Shown here piece by piece: positions 26,794-37,655 of a stretch of 64,000 nucleotides of DNA. The position numbers and the translations under genes were made by a program. The notes beneath the pieces are model-generated. The model was not told the origin of the DNA and did not search any database. It saw only the letters and a list, made by a program, of their open reading frames with translations. The stretch is from Marchantia polymorpha subsp. ruderalis (lineage: Eukaryota; Streptophyta; Marchantiopsida; Marchantiales; Marchantiaceae), in the NCBI GenBank assembly GCA_037833965.1, contig AP031355.1, positions 31,335,501-31,399,500 of the forward strand, given 5' to 3'. Within the stretch, counting starts at the first letter, position 1; every line of letters starts with the position of its first letter.

Positions 26794-29700
26794 ACTGTGA
26801 GTTGGAAGAAAGTCGGGTATGAAATTTTGGGATCAAACTACCGGGAGACAACAGAATTTTGCCCGATCTTGCGGCATATGTCGCAGATATAGAGGCACAG
26901 GAAGAGGTGTACTGTAGCGGAAGAGAGAGGAAACTCCGAGCTGAAACGTGACTTATCACACAGGAGGAAGGATCGGATCACGCAGGCAGGTGATCTTGTC
27001 AGGTACCTTTGCCTAGAAGAACGAGCATTAGAGAAAAGTGGCTGTAATGGAGGTATGTCTGAGTACACAAGAGTAACAAAATGCGGCGGCAAATCGATCT
27101 TTTCCTTCCTGCTGTTTATGTCCTGCTAGGAAACAAGTGGATTGACTCAAGCAGTGAATTCTTTTCGTGCTGGAGGGGAGCTGAGCTCAAGAGGCGCGAA
27201 CTGAAAGGGATTGGCGAATGAATGCATGATCAAAAGCCATTTACATATTGTGGGATGCTCAACCTGGTTTCATTTGGAGATGTGTACATTATCATGGAGA
27301 GTGTTGAACTTATTGACTACTTAATTAAACAATTCTTTTAGTTGCTAGCTATCTAGTACCCGCATCTATTCACTCATTGAGTTAAGTGTTTAATGGATCT
27401 CTAGAGATATGCCTTGTTTGGCTCCTATCCGGCTTCCATTCGAAGCTCGCAATGCACCTCGCATTCGATTGTAATCAATTTCGAAGTACGCGGCTCGAGA
27501 GCTATGTGAGGAGAGGCATGCCATGTGATCCACTATTGATCAAATCTAGAGCAATAAATTACCGGCTCTTATTTACAATGCGATTGCTTCGGCATCTAAA
27601 ACGATTCGTCCAGGAACTGTACCCGTGCTAGAGGGGGAGGCACATAAAGGCATGTTGAGCCCTCCATCGTCTGGCAATAAGTATCTGAGAACTTCCATGA
27701 GACCTGACGGTTCACCCAGATACAAGCCAGTCTTTACTTCGGACTGTAGCATGCTTCGGAGCTTTGTACTCGTCGATGGTTTCATCCCGCTTTTTATTCC
27801 ACGAGTTTCCTTCCCTTCTGTCCAAGGATTTGTCGATCGGGGAGGCGCAACCTATTTGTCGTGAAGTCGGGTATGCAAAAGTTGAGTGCATATCTTTAGG
27901 TTTAGCGTCCAAGTGAGTGACTGACCTATGAAAGGACATGCAGGGCGGAAACTGTAATTGAAAAAAACGATTTATCGTAGCGATGGGTGTACATCGGTGA
28001 AAGTGTGTTGGATGTCCACCTTGTGCACACGATATCGGTTCCAAAACCATAATCCCTCTGACTCAACACTCCACCGGATTGATGATAATCACCGAATACC
28101 ATCTATCAAAATGACTGTAGAAATTTTCTCTGGTTCTGACGTTTCTGGTGGACACGTCGGCCAAGAGGAAAACGCATAAGTAAAAGGGAAACCTCCTTAG
28201 ATCGTAAACAGACACATCTTCCACTAGCCGAACGCGACAAACCGAAGATAGAAGAGATTATAAATCCCATTGGTCATGTGCACAAACCCAAAAGGTTGCA
28301 GATGATAGTGGGACGGTGGTTTGGGTGGGAAGCGAGAGCAGGGAGGTGAGCAGATTGTTCCACGAAAAGCACTTCGAATGGTCGAGTTCACTTTCCACCC
28401 ATTGGTTTCATCCCTGTGCAGCTTGATGGGGACCCCCTTGTGCTATATTACTTGTTGCCCATTCCACTTTCCGCCGAGTTTCATTGGACAACAACTGAAT
28501 ATTGTGCTATGTTTAGTTTACCGCTGGAAGCTGACTTTTGAACCCAAGAGTATTCCAAAGCACCGATCGCGTCTTCCAGGTCTGACTGCGTTGGTCTTTG
28601 CGAAGTGAAGGAGGTGGATTTACTTGGTAGGAATAAAGATCCAAAACGAGAGACAGCTTGCAGCTAAAGCGAAAAGAGGGCTACAGGGAGCTCCTGCAGG
28701 GTTGCAGCAGATAAAGGAAGATTTAGAGCAATCCTAGTCTTGTCATTCTTTGGACTGTACAGTGCTCAGGTTGGAGGCATGTCACCGCATGGGACTGCAA
28801 GCAACAGGTGTTGGCTGCCAGTAAATATTTCAACGACTACCACCAGCTGTAGACAGAGAGGAATGTGCCATCGCACAAAGGCAAACAATGGTCAGCAATC
28901 CACTTGGATTTTGAAGCGCGTAAATGGCCGGCTTCCTTGACTTGAATTGGTACAGACAGGAAACGTTCGTGGAAAGGTCAAGAGAAGAATCCCCGAAAGG
29001 CTCGGATTCCATCTGCATTAGCCTCAGAGTTTGGATATGAGCAGAACTTTCGTACGGAGCTAAAATAGAGCGTAGTGTTGGATTATACGGCAGGATGAAT
29101 AATCTTGTACTTTAGACTGTCTTTACCCGGGCCGTGCACCACTGCAGGATAGTATACCAGTACAATTCTGCTGTAGCGGTGCTTGCCGGCTAGCTTCACC
29201 GTCTTCTCACGAGCGTTAACATCCTCGTTAAGAAGTAACCAATCATACTCTGTCTTCTTCTCTTTCTTCACCTCGATCAATTCGTTGCAGCATAAACATA
29301 TCGAATTGAGAATAAATGCTTCCGAAAGTTCCTGACGTTAAAACGTTGCAATCCAGATTCATCTCAAGCTCATCTCATCTCAACGGTCTCATATTTGTTT
29401 CTGTACTCCTTTTGAATGTTTTTCGGTAGGAGTTGATTTCAAAATCGTATCTTAAACGCGGTTAGACCTGTGAAGGAACATTGGCCCCGTGAAGGAAACA
29501 CTCACGGTCAGCTTTTGTCTCTTCTCATGTTTTGGCTCTTTCTTTACTTTGGTGAGGGTCATGTGGCTCCTCAACCTTTCTCCTCCTCCCCTTCATTAAA
29601 GTCAAGTAGCTGCTGGCCATACAACGGTTCCAACGTCCCTGCCTACTTTCCTCATAGCCTCTTATGGGTCCCATGTTACCTCCTTTCTTTCAAATTTTCG

Positions 29701-30070
29701 TCAAATTCGCGTAAGTCGGAGTTTCCTTATATTAACCTCCTAGGTTTGACCAGCTTTTTATGTCTCCTCCTTCTATTGTGGCATCTAAGCACATTGTGCA
29801 ACATCTCATAAAGCTCCGTCACCAGACAAGCCTGCGCTGTATACTAAAGTTGGAGTTCCCCACAGCCAACGAAATGAACGACTAAAACTATACATGATAA
29901 ACGCACGGGATTGGATTTCACCACAGCGGACGCTGGCAGGTTGCAACTGATATTTCTCCAAGTTTGATCCACATCTTTCGGAGTTTAGCCTCTTTTCTCC
30001 AAGATTACAATTCTCTTTACTAAGATATAAAATCTTATGATAGACTATCACGTTGTTCTTTAGTAGGGAG
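26794..30070. other. CSLD 3' flank and unassigned intergenic DNA
   Basis: Mixed-composition DNA of about 3.3 kb. Several ORFs of 60-113 codons occur on both strands (for example 28321-28608 plus, 29083-29280 minus, 29470-29811 plus). I recognise none, and none joins convincingly to another by splice sites. Part may be CSLD 3' UTR. No repeat boundary was found before the inverted-repeat structure starting near 30071. Confidence 0.4.
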
Positions 30071-30231
30071 TAACCAGTTATCATTCACCCTAGTATAAGG
30101 TGTGCGTCCATTCGTCTATCCTTATAGATGTAAGTGGCGTTCCATTGATGGCGATTAACATCACTAACGCGGTTATTCTAACTTGCTGCGCAGCAAGAAG
30201 ATTTTCCTCCCTTTCGCCCTTTACCATTAGC
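30071..30231. repeat. Left arm of a large inverted repeat
   Basis: This roughly 160-bp arm is a diverged reverse complement of 30870-31049. Shared blocks include CACCCTAGTATAAGG, GATTAACATCACTAA and CCCTTTACCATTAGC. In the outward-reading direction (minus here, plus in the right arm) both arms encode a similar peptide tail with LVMLIAIN and a C-terminal HTLY before a stop. The repeated unit was therefore probably the 3' end of a coding sequence before inversion. The space between the arms holds the Copia reverse-transcriptase fragment. Confidence 0.75.
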
Positions 30232-30539
30232 TTCGTCGACTGATCCAGTTTGCAGGTTCTCTATCTGCCAATGTTAACCCAGGCCACCAGCAGAGGGAGA
30301 CTTCAGTTCGGTACACCATCACCTGGTGATACGGTCCGCAACCTCGAGCACTTACTGGGTGAACTCAGACTTCAAGACACTACATCTGAGGCCCCGACTA
30401 CAGATATAGCTACGGGGTCAGCTTTTTCCCCACCATCAATCCTATATTTAAAAGGGGGTAAAGAGTAAGTAAACGTGTCAAAAAATATGACCAACTGTTG
30501 GAGAAGAAGAAGAAGAAGCCTCGAGGTTTATTTTCGTAT

Positions 30540-30836
30540 GGAAAAACTCACAAATAACCTACTACTTATCAAGACGCATTACAGAATGGTGATTCTATTA
30601 ATGGAAAGAAGCTATGAAAGATGAATTTTCTTCTTTGAAGAAAAATCAAACCTGGACATTGACACAGTTAACTACAGGCAAGAACGTCGTTGGTTGTAAA
30701 TGGATTTATAAAATCAAATATAAGCTTCAAGGAACTGTTGATCGATACAAGGCCAGATTAGTAGCGAAAGGATATTCACAGGTTTATGGTGTTGACTTTT
30801 TGGAAACATTTTCTCTTTTGGTGAAGACGACATCCA
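30540..30836 (+). pseudogene. Copia reverse-transcriptase fragment
   Basis: The translation matches the start of the Ty1/Copia reverse transcriptase (RVT_2): a YQDALQNG-like entry, KDEFSSLKKNQTW, NVVGCKWIYKIKY, then YKARLVAKGYSQ and VDFLETFS. A one-base frameshift near 30601 separates the entry from the open part that begins at about 30602. Similarity stops abruptly near 30832, just before an inverted copy of its own NVVGCKWIYK segment. No catalytic YVDD region follows, so this is a dead fragment of an LTR retrotransposon. Confidence 0.85.
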
Positions 30837-30869
30837 TTTTTATAAATCCATTTACAATCAACTACGTTC
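30837..30869 (-). repeat. Short inverted copy of the RT segment
   Basis: On the minus strand this encodes NVVDCKWIYK, matching NVVGCKWIYK of the plus-strand RT fragment at 30682-30713 with only a few base differences. It directly abuts the right arm of the larger inverted repeat. It indicates a local fold-back rearrangement or joining of two element copies in opposite orientation. Confidence 0.8.
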
Positions 30870-31049
30870 GCTAATGGTAAAGGGCCAAAGGGAGTAAAAC
30901 CTTCTGGCTGGCAGCAAGTCAGAAGAAAATCCTTAGTGATGTTAATCGCAATCAATGCAGCGACATTGACACTTATAAATATCAACGAATGGTCGCATAC
31001 CTTATACTAGGGTGAGGATTATTTAACCCAAAGTGAGTGATAACTAACC
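30870..31049. repeat. Right arm of a large inverted repeat
   Basis: Diverged reverse complement of 30071-30231, running from GCTAATGGTAAAG to TAACTAACCA. On the plus strand it encodes a stretch with QQVRRK and LVMLIAIN, ending in HTLY and a stop. This mirrors the tail encoded on the minus strand of the left arm. With that arm it forms a fold-back structure about 1 kb long. Confidence 0.75.
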
Positions 31050-32559
31050 ACTCCCAAAAAGAATTCTATATTCACCACAGTTATACTGAGTAGATCGGAC
31101 GCAATGCAGGGAGGATGCGGTCAGTATCATGGATACATGGGTCCGACTATAAAATGTGTATCATATAACGATGGAGTCCGAAGTCTAACACACCAGAGGC
31201 GTAGGATATACAAGTAGAGTAGGGATTGGGAGCAAAGAACATATGAAAATAAATGGAGTTAGCAAGTGAAGACGAGAGGACGAAGAGGGAGAACCTCCCT
31301 TATGAAAGAAAATACAGAAAGAAAGTGAGAAGAGAGAAGATCATATTATGCCATGTGACATACTCCCGGAGAGATGCAAATCATCCATATGTGAATTTCA
31401 GTCCAATTGAGAGAAAAACCATAACAATTGATTCATAGAAGACCAGATTCATATAGCATTACTAGTATGAGGAATTGTCATAGAGGGGATTCTAGTATAT
31501 CATAGCAACATCAAATATTAAATTGACTTTTATGTTATTGGGAGCAATAACTGAAACCTTGTTCAAAGGTGGGAATCTTCTGAATACTCTTGTTTTTGAG
31601 TCATAACAACCTTATGGCCAAGAATTGTAAGTATACATCGATAAGATGAACAATACATGATCAATACCAAGGTCTACAAGAGTCATTTCATGAATTTTGG
31701 AAGGTCATATATGTTACAATTTCTCACAAGATAGTGAAAAATATTTATCAAACTACATTTTGAAGATTGGTATGTTATTATTTAGTATAAATGCATAAGT
31801 GATGACTAGTATGTGATCCATATACAGAAAGATAAAAAATTTAGATAGTTCATCTCAGTGAGATTATGAAAACTTAACGTTATTTTACTTAAAATTGTGC
31901 TTTCTTTCTTATTAAAAATATGGCTAGATTTTTTATATAGTGATATCTAGCTAAAAATGTCTAACTGATCATAATGAAAGTAACTAAAATAATAAAAAGT
32001 ATAATTTAAATCATAACCATAATTTTGTTTCATGTTTTCACAAGAACATAAGTGCAGATTCAACAATGCAGACATACTGAAATGCCAAAAGAGCATACAC
32101 AAAAATTCCGACACATATATATCTGATTTGTTATCGCCAACCTACGTACACGGAAACAACGGCAAAGATTTATTAGTAAAAATCCTAAAGTTCTCAATAA
32201 AAGCTTTGGCTAGTTTTGATTTATAATGAACATTAGAACCTACATATTAACTAGGGTAAAACTACCTAATTTAAAATAAACTTGATTTAACACTAACCAC
32301 TACATGTTTACTCATGACGTGGCAATAACAACCTCCATATTTCATATTATTACTTCGGAAGAAGTTCTGGAAAAACCTAACATATGCGTCTCTTTAAACT
32401 AGAGCTAACTAGACGTAAGTAGTAGCCAACACACATTAGAGTAAAAGTTTATAAAGGTAATAATATTGCTAGTATACTCTAATTGTGTTACTCCACGCAA
32501 ATCTTTCCAAATGAATAATTTTGATAAACACATAAGCTAGAGAAATTGATCATCAATCT
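31050..32559. other. AT-rich sequence without a recognisable gene
   Basis: AT-rich DNA between the fold-back structure and recognisable minus-strand Copia remnants. ORFs of 61-64 codons at 31253 and 32032 have no known similarity. It may be part of the same eroded element, but nothing in it could be matched to a domain. Confidence 0.4.
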
Positions 32560-34530
32560 TGATTAACTTCAAGTTTTTTTTAATCCAAAATTGCATATCC
32601 AATAAAGTGATATTCGATGTAGATGTGTTTCACTTTGTTATACATTTTTGATTTGAAATATAATGTAATGCACCCTGACTATCACAATGAAGATAAATAA
32701 TCTATAATGTAATTCCATTTTAGTGATATGACTTTTCAATCAAATAACTTTTTTTTAACTTCTTTTGCAAGTAAATACTTCAGCTTTTGTAGATAATTGA
32801 GCTATAAAATTAAGCAAAATAAGTATCCAACTAATGTATCTATTATCAAACGTAAACACATACCTAGTTGTAAATTTAGTCTTTTCCAAATTTTGTTCGC
32901 AGTAAGCATCAACGTATTATAGCAAGAATTTGACATTGTTTAATAAATCATCAAACAAAATAGTATAATTTTTAGTATTTTTCAAGTACCTAAAAGTTCA
33001 TTTTACTATTCTTCAATGCAACTTTTTGGCATATAACATGCACATGTTCATCTTGTTTATAGTTAAAGCAATATCAATACTTGTGTATATTATCAAATAC
33101 ATGAAACTGTCCATAATTTTGTCATAGAAAATCGATGATATCATTTTTTATCAATGGCGTTAATTGAATATTGAGCTGTGAAATGTTTGAAGTGTGATGT
33201 CGAAAAAAGTCTATATTTCTTTGAATTATATTGTGTGAAACCTATCAAACACATGTTGAATGTACTAAACTTAATCCAAGTATAATATTTTTATCTTCAA
33301 ATATCTATAAATATTCATCCGTAATATATTTTTGAATTTATCAATATGTCTCATTTTAAATGCATAATTTTGTTGATTACTTCATCTTTTGATATTGAAT
33401 TGGTTATTCGCCAACTTAAATATGTCATTCACGTAATTTAATAGATTATTGAGATTAAATAAACCATTTTAAAATTTTATCATGTATTTACATGGATTAT
33501 ATGCATTTTCCAAAAATGCTTGTGCTTTCATGAATTCATTAAATTTAACATTTCACTACTTAGAAGCTTTTTTAAATCAATAGAATGATTTTCAAAATCT
33601 ATGAACAAACTTTTTTTCACCTTTCTTCTTAAAGCTATCAGGTTATTTTATATAAAATTTTTACTTTAAAGATCCATAGAGATACGTTATGGAATTCAAT
33701 ATTGCAGCAAATGCACATACTTATAATACTTCAGCATATTTTGCTATAGGTGGAAAACATTTTGTTGCAGTACACATTTTTATCTTGTGTGAAATCTCTA
33801 GCTATCAAGCTAGCTTTGAAAATTAATTCTTGTCATTTGGATTGTGCTTTAGTTTGTACATTCACTTAATATCAATCAAATTTTGATATTTGAAAGTTCC
33901 ACTAGCTTGCAAATTTTGTTACTTATCAGTAACTACATCTTATACTTCATGAAAATGTTTCATTTAAGGTTATTAACAGAGTGAACTTCCAGAGAGGTAG
34001 TGCTCGAGATGAATATATGTGATAAAATTATGTTAAAAGATAATAAACACAATAATCTATTCATTCTAGAGTATATTATCATATGTGCTGAAGCTAATCT
34101 AACTAAATCTCAAGATGAAATGTTTCATGTATCGCATTCTAGCTCAAGACACATGAATAAAATATATTTGACATCCTTGGCAATAGATGTTTATTACCTT
34201 GCATTGATAAAATTGACTTAAAGTTTTAAGAACATTGTATTATGTACAAGCATCATAGTCAAGCCTTTGATTTTGGAATTGATAGGTTTGAGTTGATATT
34301 TTCTATTTAATCCATAATCAAACTAAATTTTGTAACAAAAGCACATACATTGAGGACTGTAGCATACATTGCTACAAGTGAGATAATTTTTTGTAGTTCA
34401 TAGCTTTCTCTTGTGTGAAAGCTTTAGCCATCAACTAGCTTTGAACATTCTTTTCTTCTTGTACGCTAGACTGAACTTCAACTTTTACAACCATTTGCAA
34501 TTTATCAAAGTTTGATGAATCAACCCTCTC
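32560..34530 (-). pseudogene. Heavily eroded Copia pol remnants, minus strand
   Basis: Minus-strand translation recalls conserved Copia pol blocks. Around 33031-33124 the DSFMYLIIYTSIDIAL stretch aligns with the GSLMYLMVCTRPDIA block near the end of RT. Around 32760-32880 an eroded RNase H block has the spacing of a GYVFTFD...SW...STTEAEY pattern with many stops. Around 33737-33823 an RT start reads ASLIARDFTQ. A second RT-start remnant lies near 34345-34430, so two elements or a duplication are involved. Most changes from the expected codons look like C-to-T or G-to-A, as in long-methylated DNA. No frame is intact. Confidence 0.6.
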
Positions 34531-34832
34531 ACAAACCTACTATTTGGCACGCATTAATCGGCAATTAGTTGTCTAGCAAACTCGACTACATGGATGAAGT
34601 CAACAAATCACATGAAATTTCTGTACTCCTTGAAAAGCAAACCTCGTGAATCCGTGTCATCATTGTCGTTACTTGTACCGTTGAGAGCTAACACATCAAA
34701 ATTACTCTTCTCTTATTATTGATCTTCTTAGCTTTCTTCTTGTCATCTCCACAGCAAAAAGCCCAACAATACAAACTTTGAGTTAGACTTAGAAAAACAT
34801 TCTGTTCAATTGTGAAAAATAAACCATGGTGA

Positions 34833-35159
34833 TGTTAGGTTAACTCTATCTTGGATTAATTCCAATTAGCGGTAATCATGGTTAGAAAGTTTACTGTGGT
34901 TAGGTTAGGTTAGGTTAGATTACCTTATCTCTTCTTGTATAGAAGAGAGAAGGAAATTCTCTCTGCATACAGCTCAGGATAACACTGAGAGAGTGAACAG
35001 AAAGGATTAGTGCTTGGCTATGGAGGCCGTGTATACATCGAAGCTTTAGTGAAGTTTCTGCTCTTGCCCGTGGACGTAGCATATGAAAGATGAACCACGT
35101 TATCTCGGTGTTGTGATTGTCGTGCGTGCTGATAGATCTGGATGTTTGGGTCTTTTAAT
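34833..35159 (+). mobile_element. Putative 5' LTR of a Copia element
   Basis: The segment starts TGTTAGG, like the LTR at 17651-17871 read on its own strand. It ends just before a Copia-type primer-binding site, so I infer a 5' LTR of about 330 bp. The 3' CA terminus is not obvious, so the right edge may be off by a few bases or mutated. It includes four tandem GGTTA units near 34898-34918. No intact partner LTR was found downstream. Confidence 0.5.
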
Positions 35160-35171
35160 TGGTATCAGACC
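35160..35171 (+). other. Copia primer-binding site
   Basis: TGGTATCAGACC matches the plant initiator-methionine-tRNA primer site TGGTATCAGAGC in the first ten bases. It follows the putative LTR and precedes the gag remnant by about 1.1 kb, the order expected in a Copia element. Confidence 0.75.
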
Positions 35172-36290
35172 TCGTTCAATGCACGCGGATTTCTGATTTT
35201 CACAGTTTTGGAGAGCAATGAGGCGCGGAAGCGCTGTTGGAAATTCTACCCGCAATTTGAAGTATTAGTTGGCTGATTCTCTGTAGAAGAGTAGTCAGAG
35301 GCACTAATTTCACTTTGATGAAAGAAGTAAAAAGTTTCATCAAGTGATTACAAAGATTTTTTGAAAATTGAAGCGGAAAGTTCTATTACAATCTACTATG
35401 AGGGAAACTGCTTCGTTTTTTCAAAATCTGAATTTTTTGTTATCAAATTTTCCAAATCTTCATAGATTGAAGATTGATGTAGTCTTTGAGTCGATAAGCT
35501 AGACTTAAATTTTGTTGAATTTTGATGAAAGTTCACGAAGTTATGAGTGTTTGAAGATTTAGGTTAATTCTTGCTACTGTGATTTCACAGTGTCGCAATT
35601 TTGGAGTGACAAAATTAAAAAATTTGGCGTTTAAGGATGCTTCAAGATTGTTGGAGGTGGTTCCAAAATAGTTGGATCGGAAGATGAAATGTACAACTAA
35701 GCTGCACCGTGAAAGTAAGCTGCACATGGAAACTGTGAGGAATCATGTCACAAAGTAATCAAATAGAGAGTTGATTTTTTGGCATTTTTGGTGGATTAGG
35801 TCATGCAAATGATATCCGTTTGAACTCAAATTTTAAGGCGTGGTTTTCAAGCTAGTTGAGCACGTAGTCCAAAAGACGGTTTTGGAAATATACTTTGCGT
35901 AAATTTTTGGTGGGAAAGATTTCCTTGGCGGGGTCCAGATTCAAATATTTACCCCCCTAAACTAGGGATTAATGACTTTTTATTCAGAGTTGATTTGGAC
36001 AAACCGTTTTCACGTTCCAGTGTGTTAACTTGTGAAATATGCGTGAGTGGTATCAGATTTCAATTATGAGAACTTTCATTTTTTAACGTTTTTTGGGGCG
36101 AAGTGTTAAGAACGGTAAACACGATGATTGCTTTCTGGGCATGAGTAGCTTGGAACGAGGAGTGAAACTTGTTTCAATTGTTGCTGAAGTTGCTGGAACC
36201 CTGCATTCAGACAACCAAAGTGAGGAGTCAAGCTTTTTCTCTGAGGATACTATTGAAGTCATTTCGGAACGTCATCGACCGATCAAACCT

Positions 36291-37069
36291 ATGGCGCTAT
36301 CTAAGGTTGGTGGACCGAGGTTTGAAGTTGAATGTTTTGATGGCCATAACGACTATCTCCTATGGGAATGACAAGTAAAAAATGTGATCAAGGCTTGAAA
36401 AAGATTCTCAAACCTAAACCCTTGAATGCTAATGATGAGGATTGGAATGTGATTCAAGATCAAGCTGTGAGTATTGTGACTCTCTACTTGAAGCCAAATG
36501 TGTTGAAACAAGTGGAGGAGTTGGAGACTATGACAACTATGTTTCAAACGCTTCAAACAAAGTATCACATGAAAGAGTTGTCAAATCGGCTTTTCACATC
36601 GTTAAAGCTGATGAGTTTCAAAATGATGGAAGGTACCAAGATCCAAGACCACATTGATGCTTTCAATGATTTGTTGGTGGATCTTTTGAATCTCGGTGAG
36701 GATTTGAGTGATGAGAAAAAAAGATTGCAGCTTTTAAGTTCCTTGCCAGCCTCATATCACACTCTATCTCGTGTGTTGCTTCATTGACACAAAGAGAGCA
36801 TCACACACTACGAGGTAGTAACTGCCTTGTTGACGGACGACATCCATCAAAAGCTGGTTTCTTCTTAAACACTTTCTTCTTCTTCTGCTCTCTATGTCAC
36901 TCGTGGAAGATTGGAAAAAGCAATCTATATTATGTATCATTTTATCAAATATGCATATCCTAATAAAATGATTGAGCTAGACAAGATTGACAATAAATTT
37001 AATCTAATTCAAATGTTGATCAATGTTATTACATTGGATAATTTGACAAGAGTTTGTGCTTATATGTAG
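36291..37069 (+). pseudogene. Copia gag fused to the RNase H tail; internal pol deleted
   Basis: The gag start (DGHNDYLLW, typical of the Copia gag/UBN2 family) runs from 36291, breaks at a stop and frameshift near 36370-36400, then stays open through LSNRLFTSLKLMSFKM and LQLLSSLPASYHTL to a stop at 36785. The same frame continues past it to 36868. Still in that frame from 36917, KAIYIMYHFI and the following residues resemble the end of Copia RNase H (KHIDIRYHFI type), stopping at 37069. Protease, integrase and nearly all of RT/RNase H are absent. A purine-rich AGTAGAGATT near 37092 may be the polypurine tract. The element is a decayed internal-deletion derivative that could only have moved with proteins supplied in trans. 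Confidence 0.75.
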
Positions 37070-37655
37070 ATTTTGCATGAGGAGCACAAGTAGAGATTAC
37101 CAACAATTTATTTTATCTCTATATATTTCTATTCTATCATGTTTTGATCCCAACTTTGTTCTAGTTAGTTGTAGTTTAAAGAGGAATCTCTGTTGAATTT
37201 ATTTTTAGAACTTCTTGAAGAGTAATTATTGTGGTGCCTACTTTTTTGTATTTCTTTAAAAATTAAGAAAAACATAAACATATGTGTGTAGAAGATAGTT
37301 ATATAAGTTGGAAAGAGTAGATTTATAGGAGTTATGATAGGATTAGTTAGAATTTGTCTACGTCCGAAGATCTTCGGATCTTCGCATATTCGGCGTAGCC
37401 TTTTTAAGTACGCACGAAGAGCTATGTCTTCGGTGAAGACATCGGAATCAATTTCAAAACACGCAACGGGCCGGACGAGGTTCGCACGCGTCGGAAGTTC
37501 TACGACGCGCAGGAGAAAACAATGTTAGGGCTTCAAGGGTAAAGGCAGCAAGAGGAGACTGCGCGCCGACATTGCGATATCAAGCAAGAACGATCGAGAG
37601 CAAGAGGAATTGCAATCGAGCCAACCCGCGATCAACGAAGCGCAAATTGAACACA

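Noticed and set aside
34898..34918. GGTTA tandem units resembling a telomere-type repeat
   Set aside because: Only about four units, inside a putative LTR, and different from the plant TTTAGGG telomere repeat.
37369..37382. CCGAAGATCTTCGG palindrome
   Set aside because: A single 14-bp palindrome without context; may be part of the decayed element's leader but supports no call.
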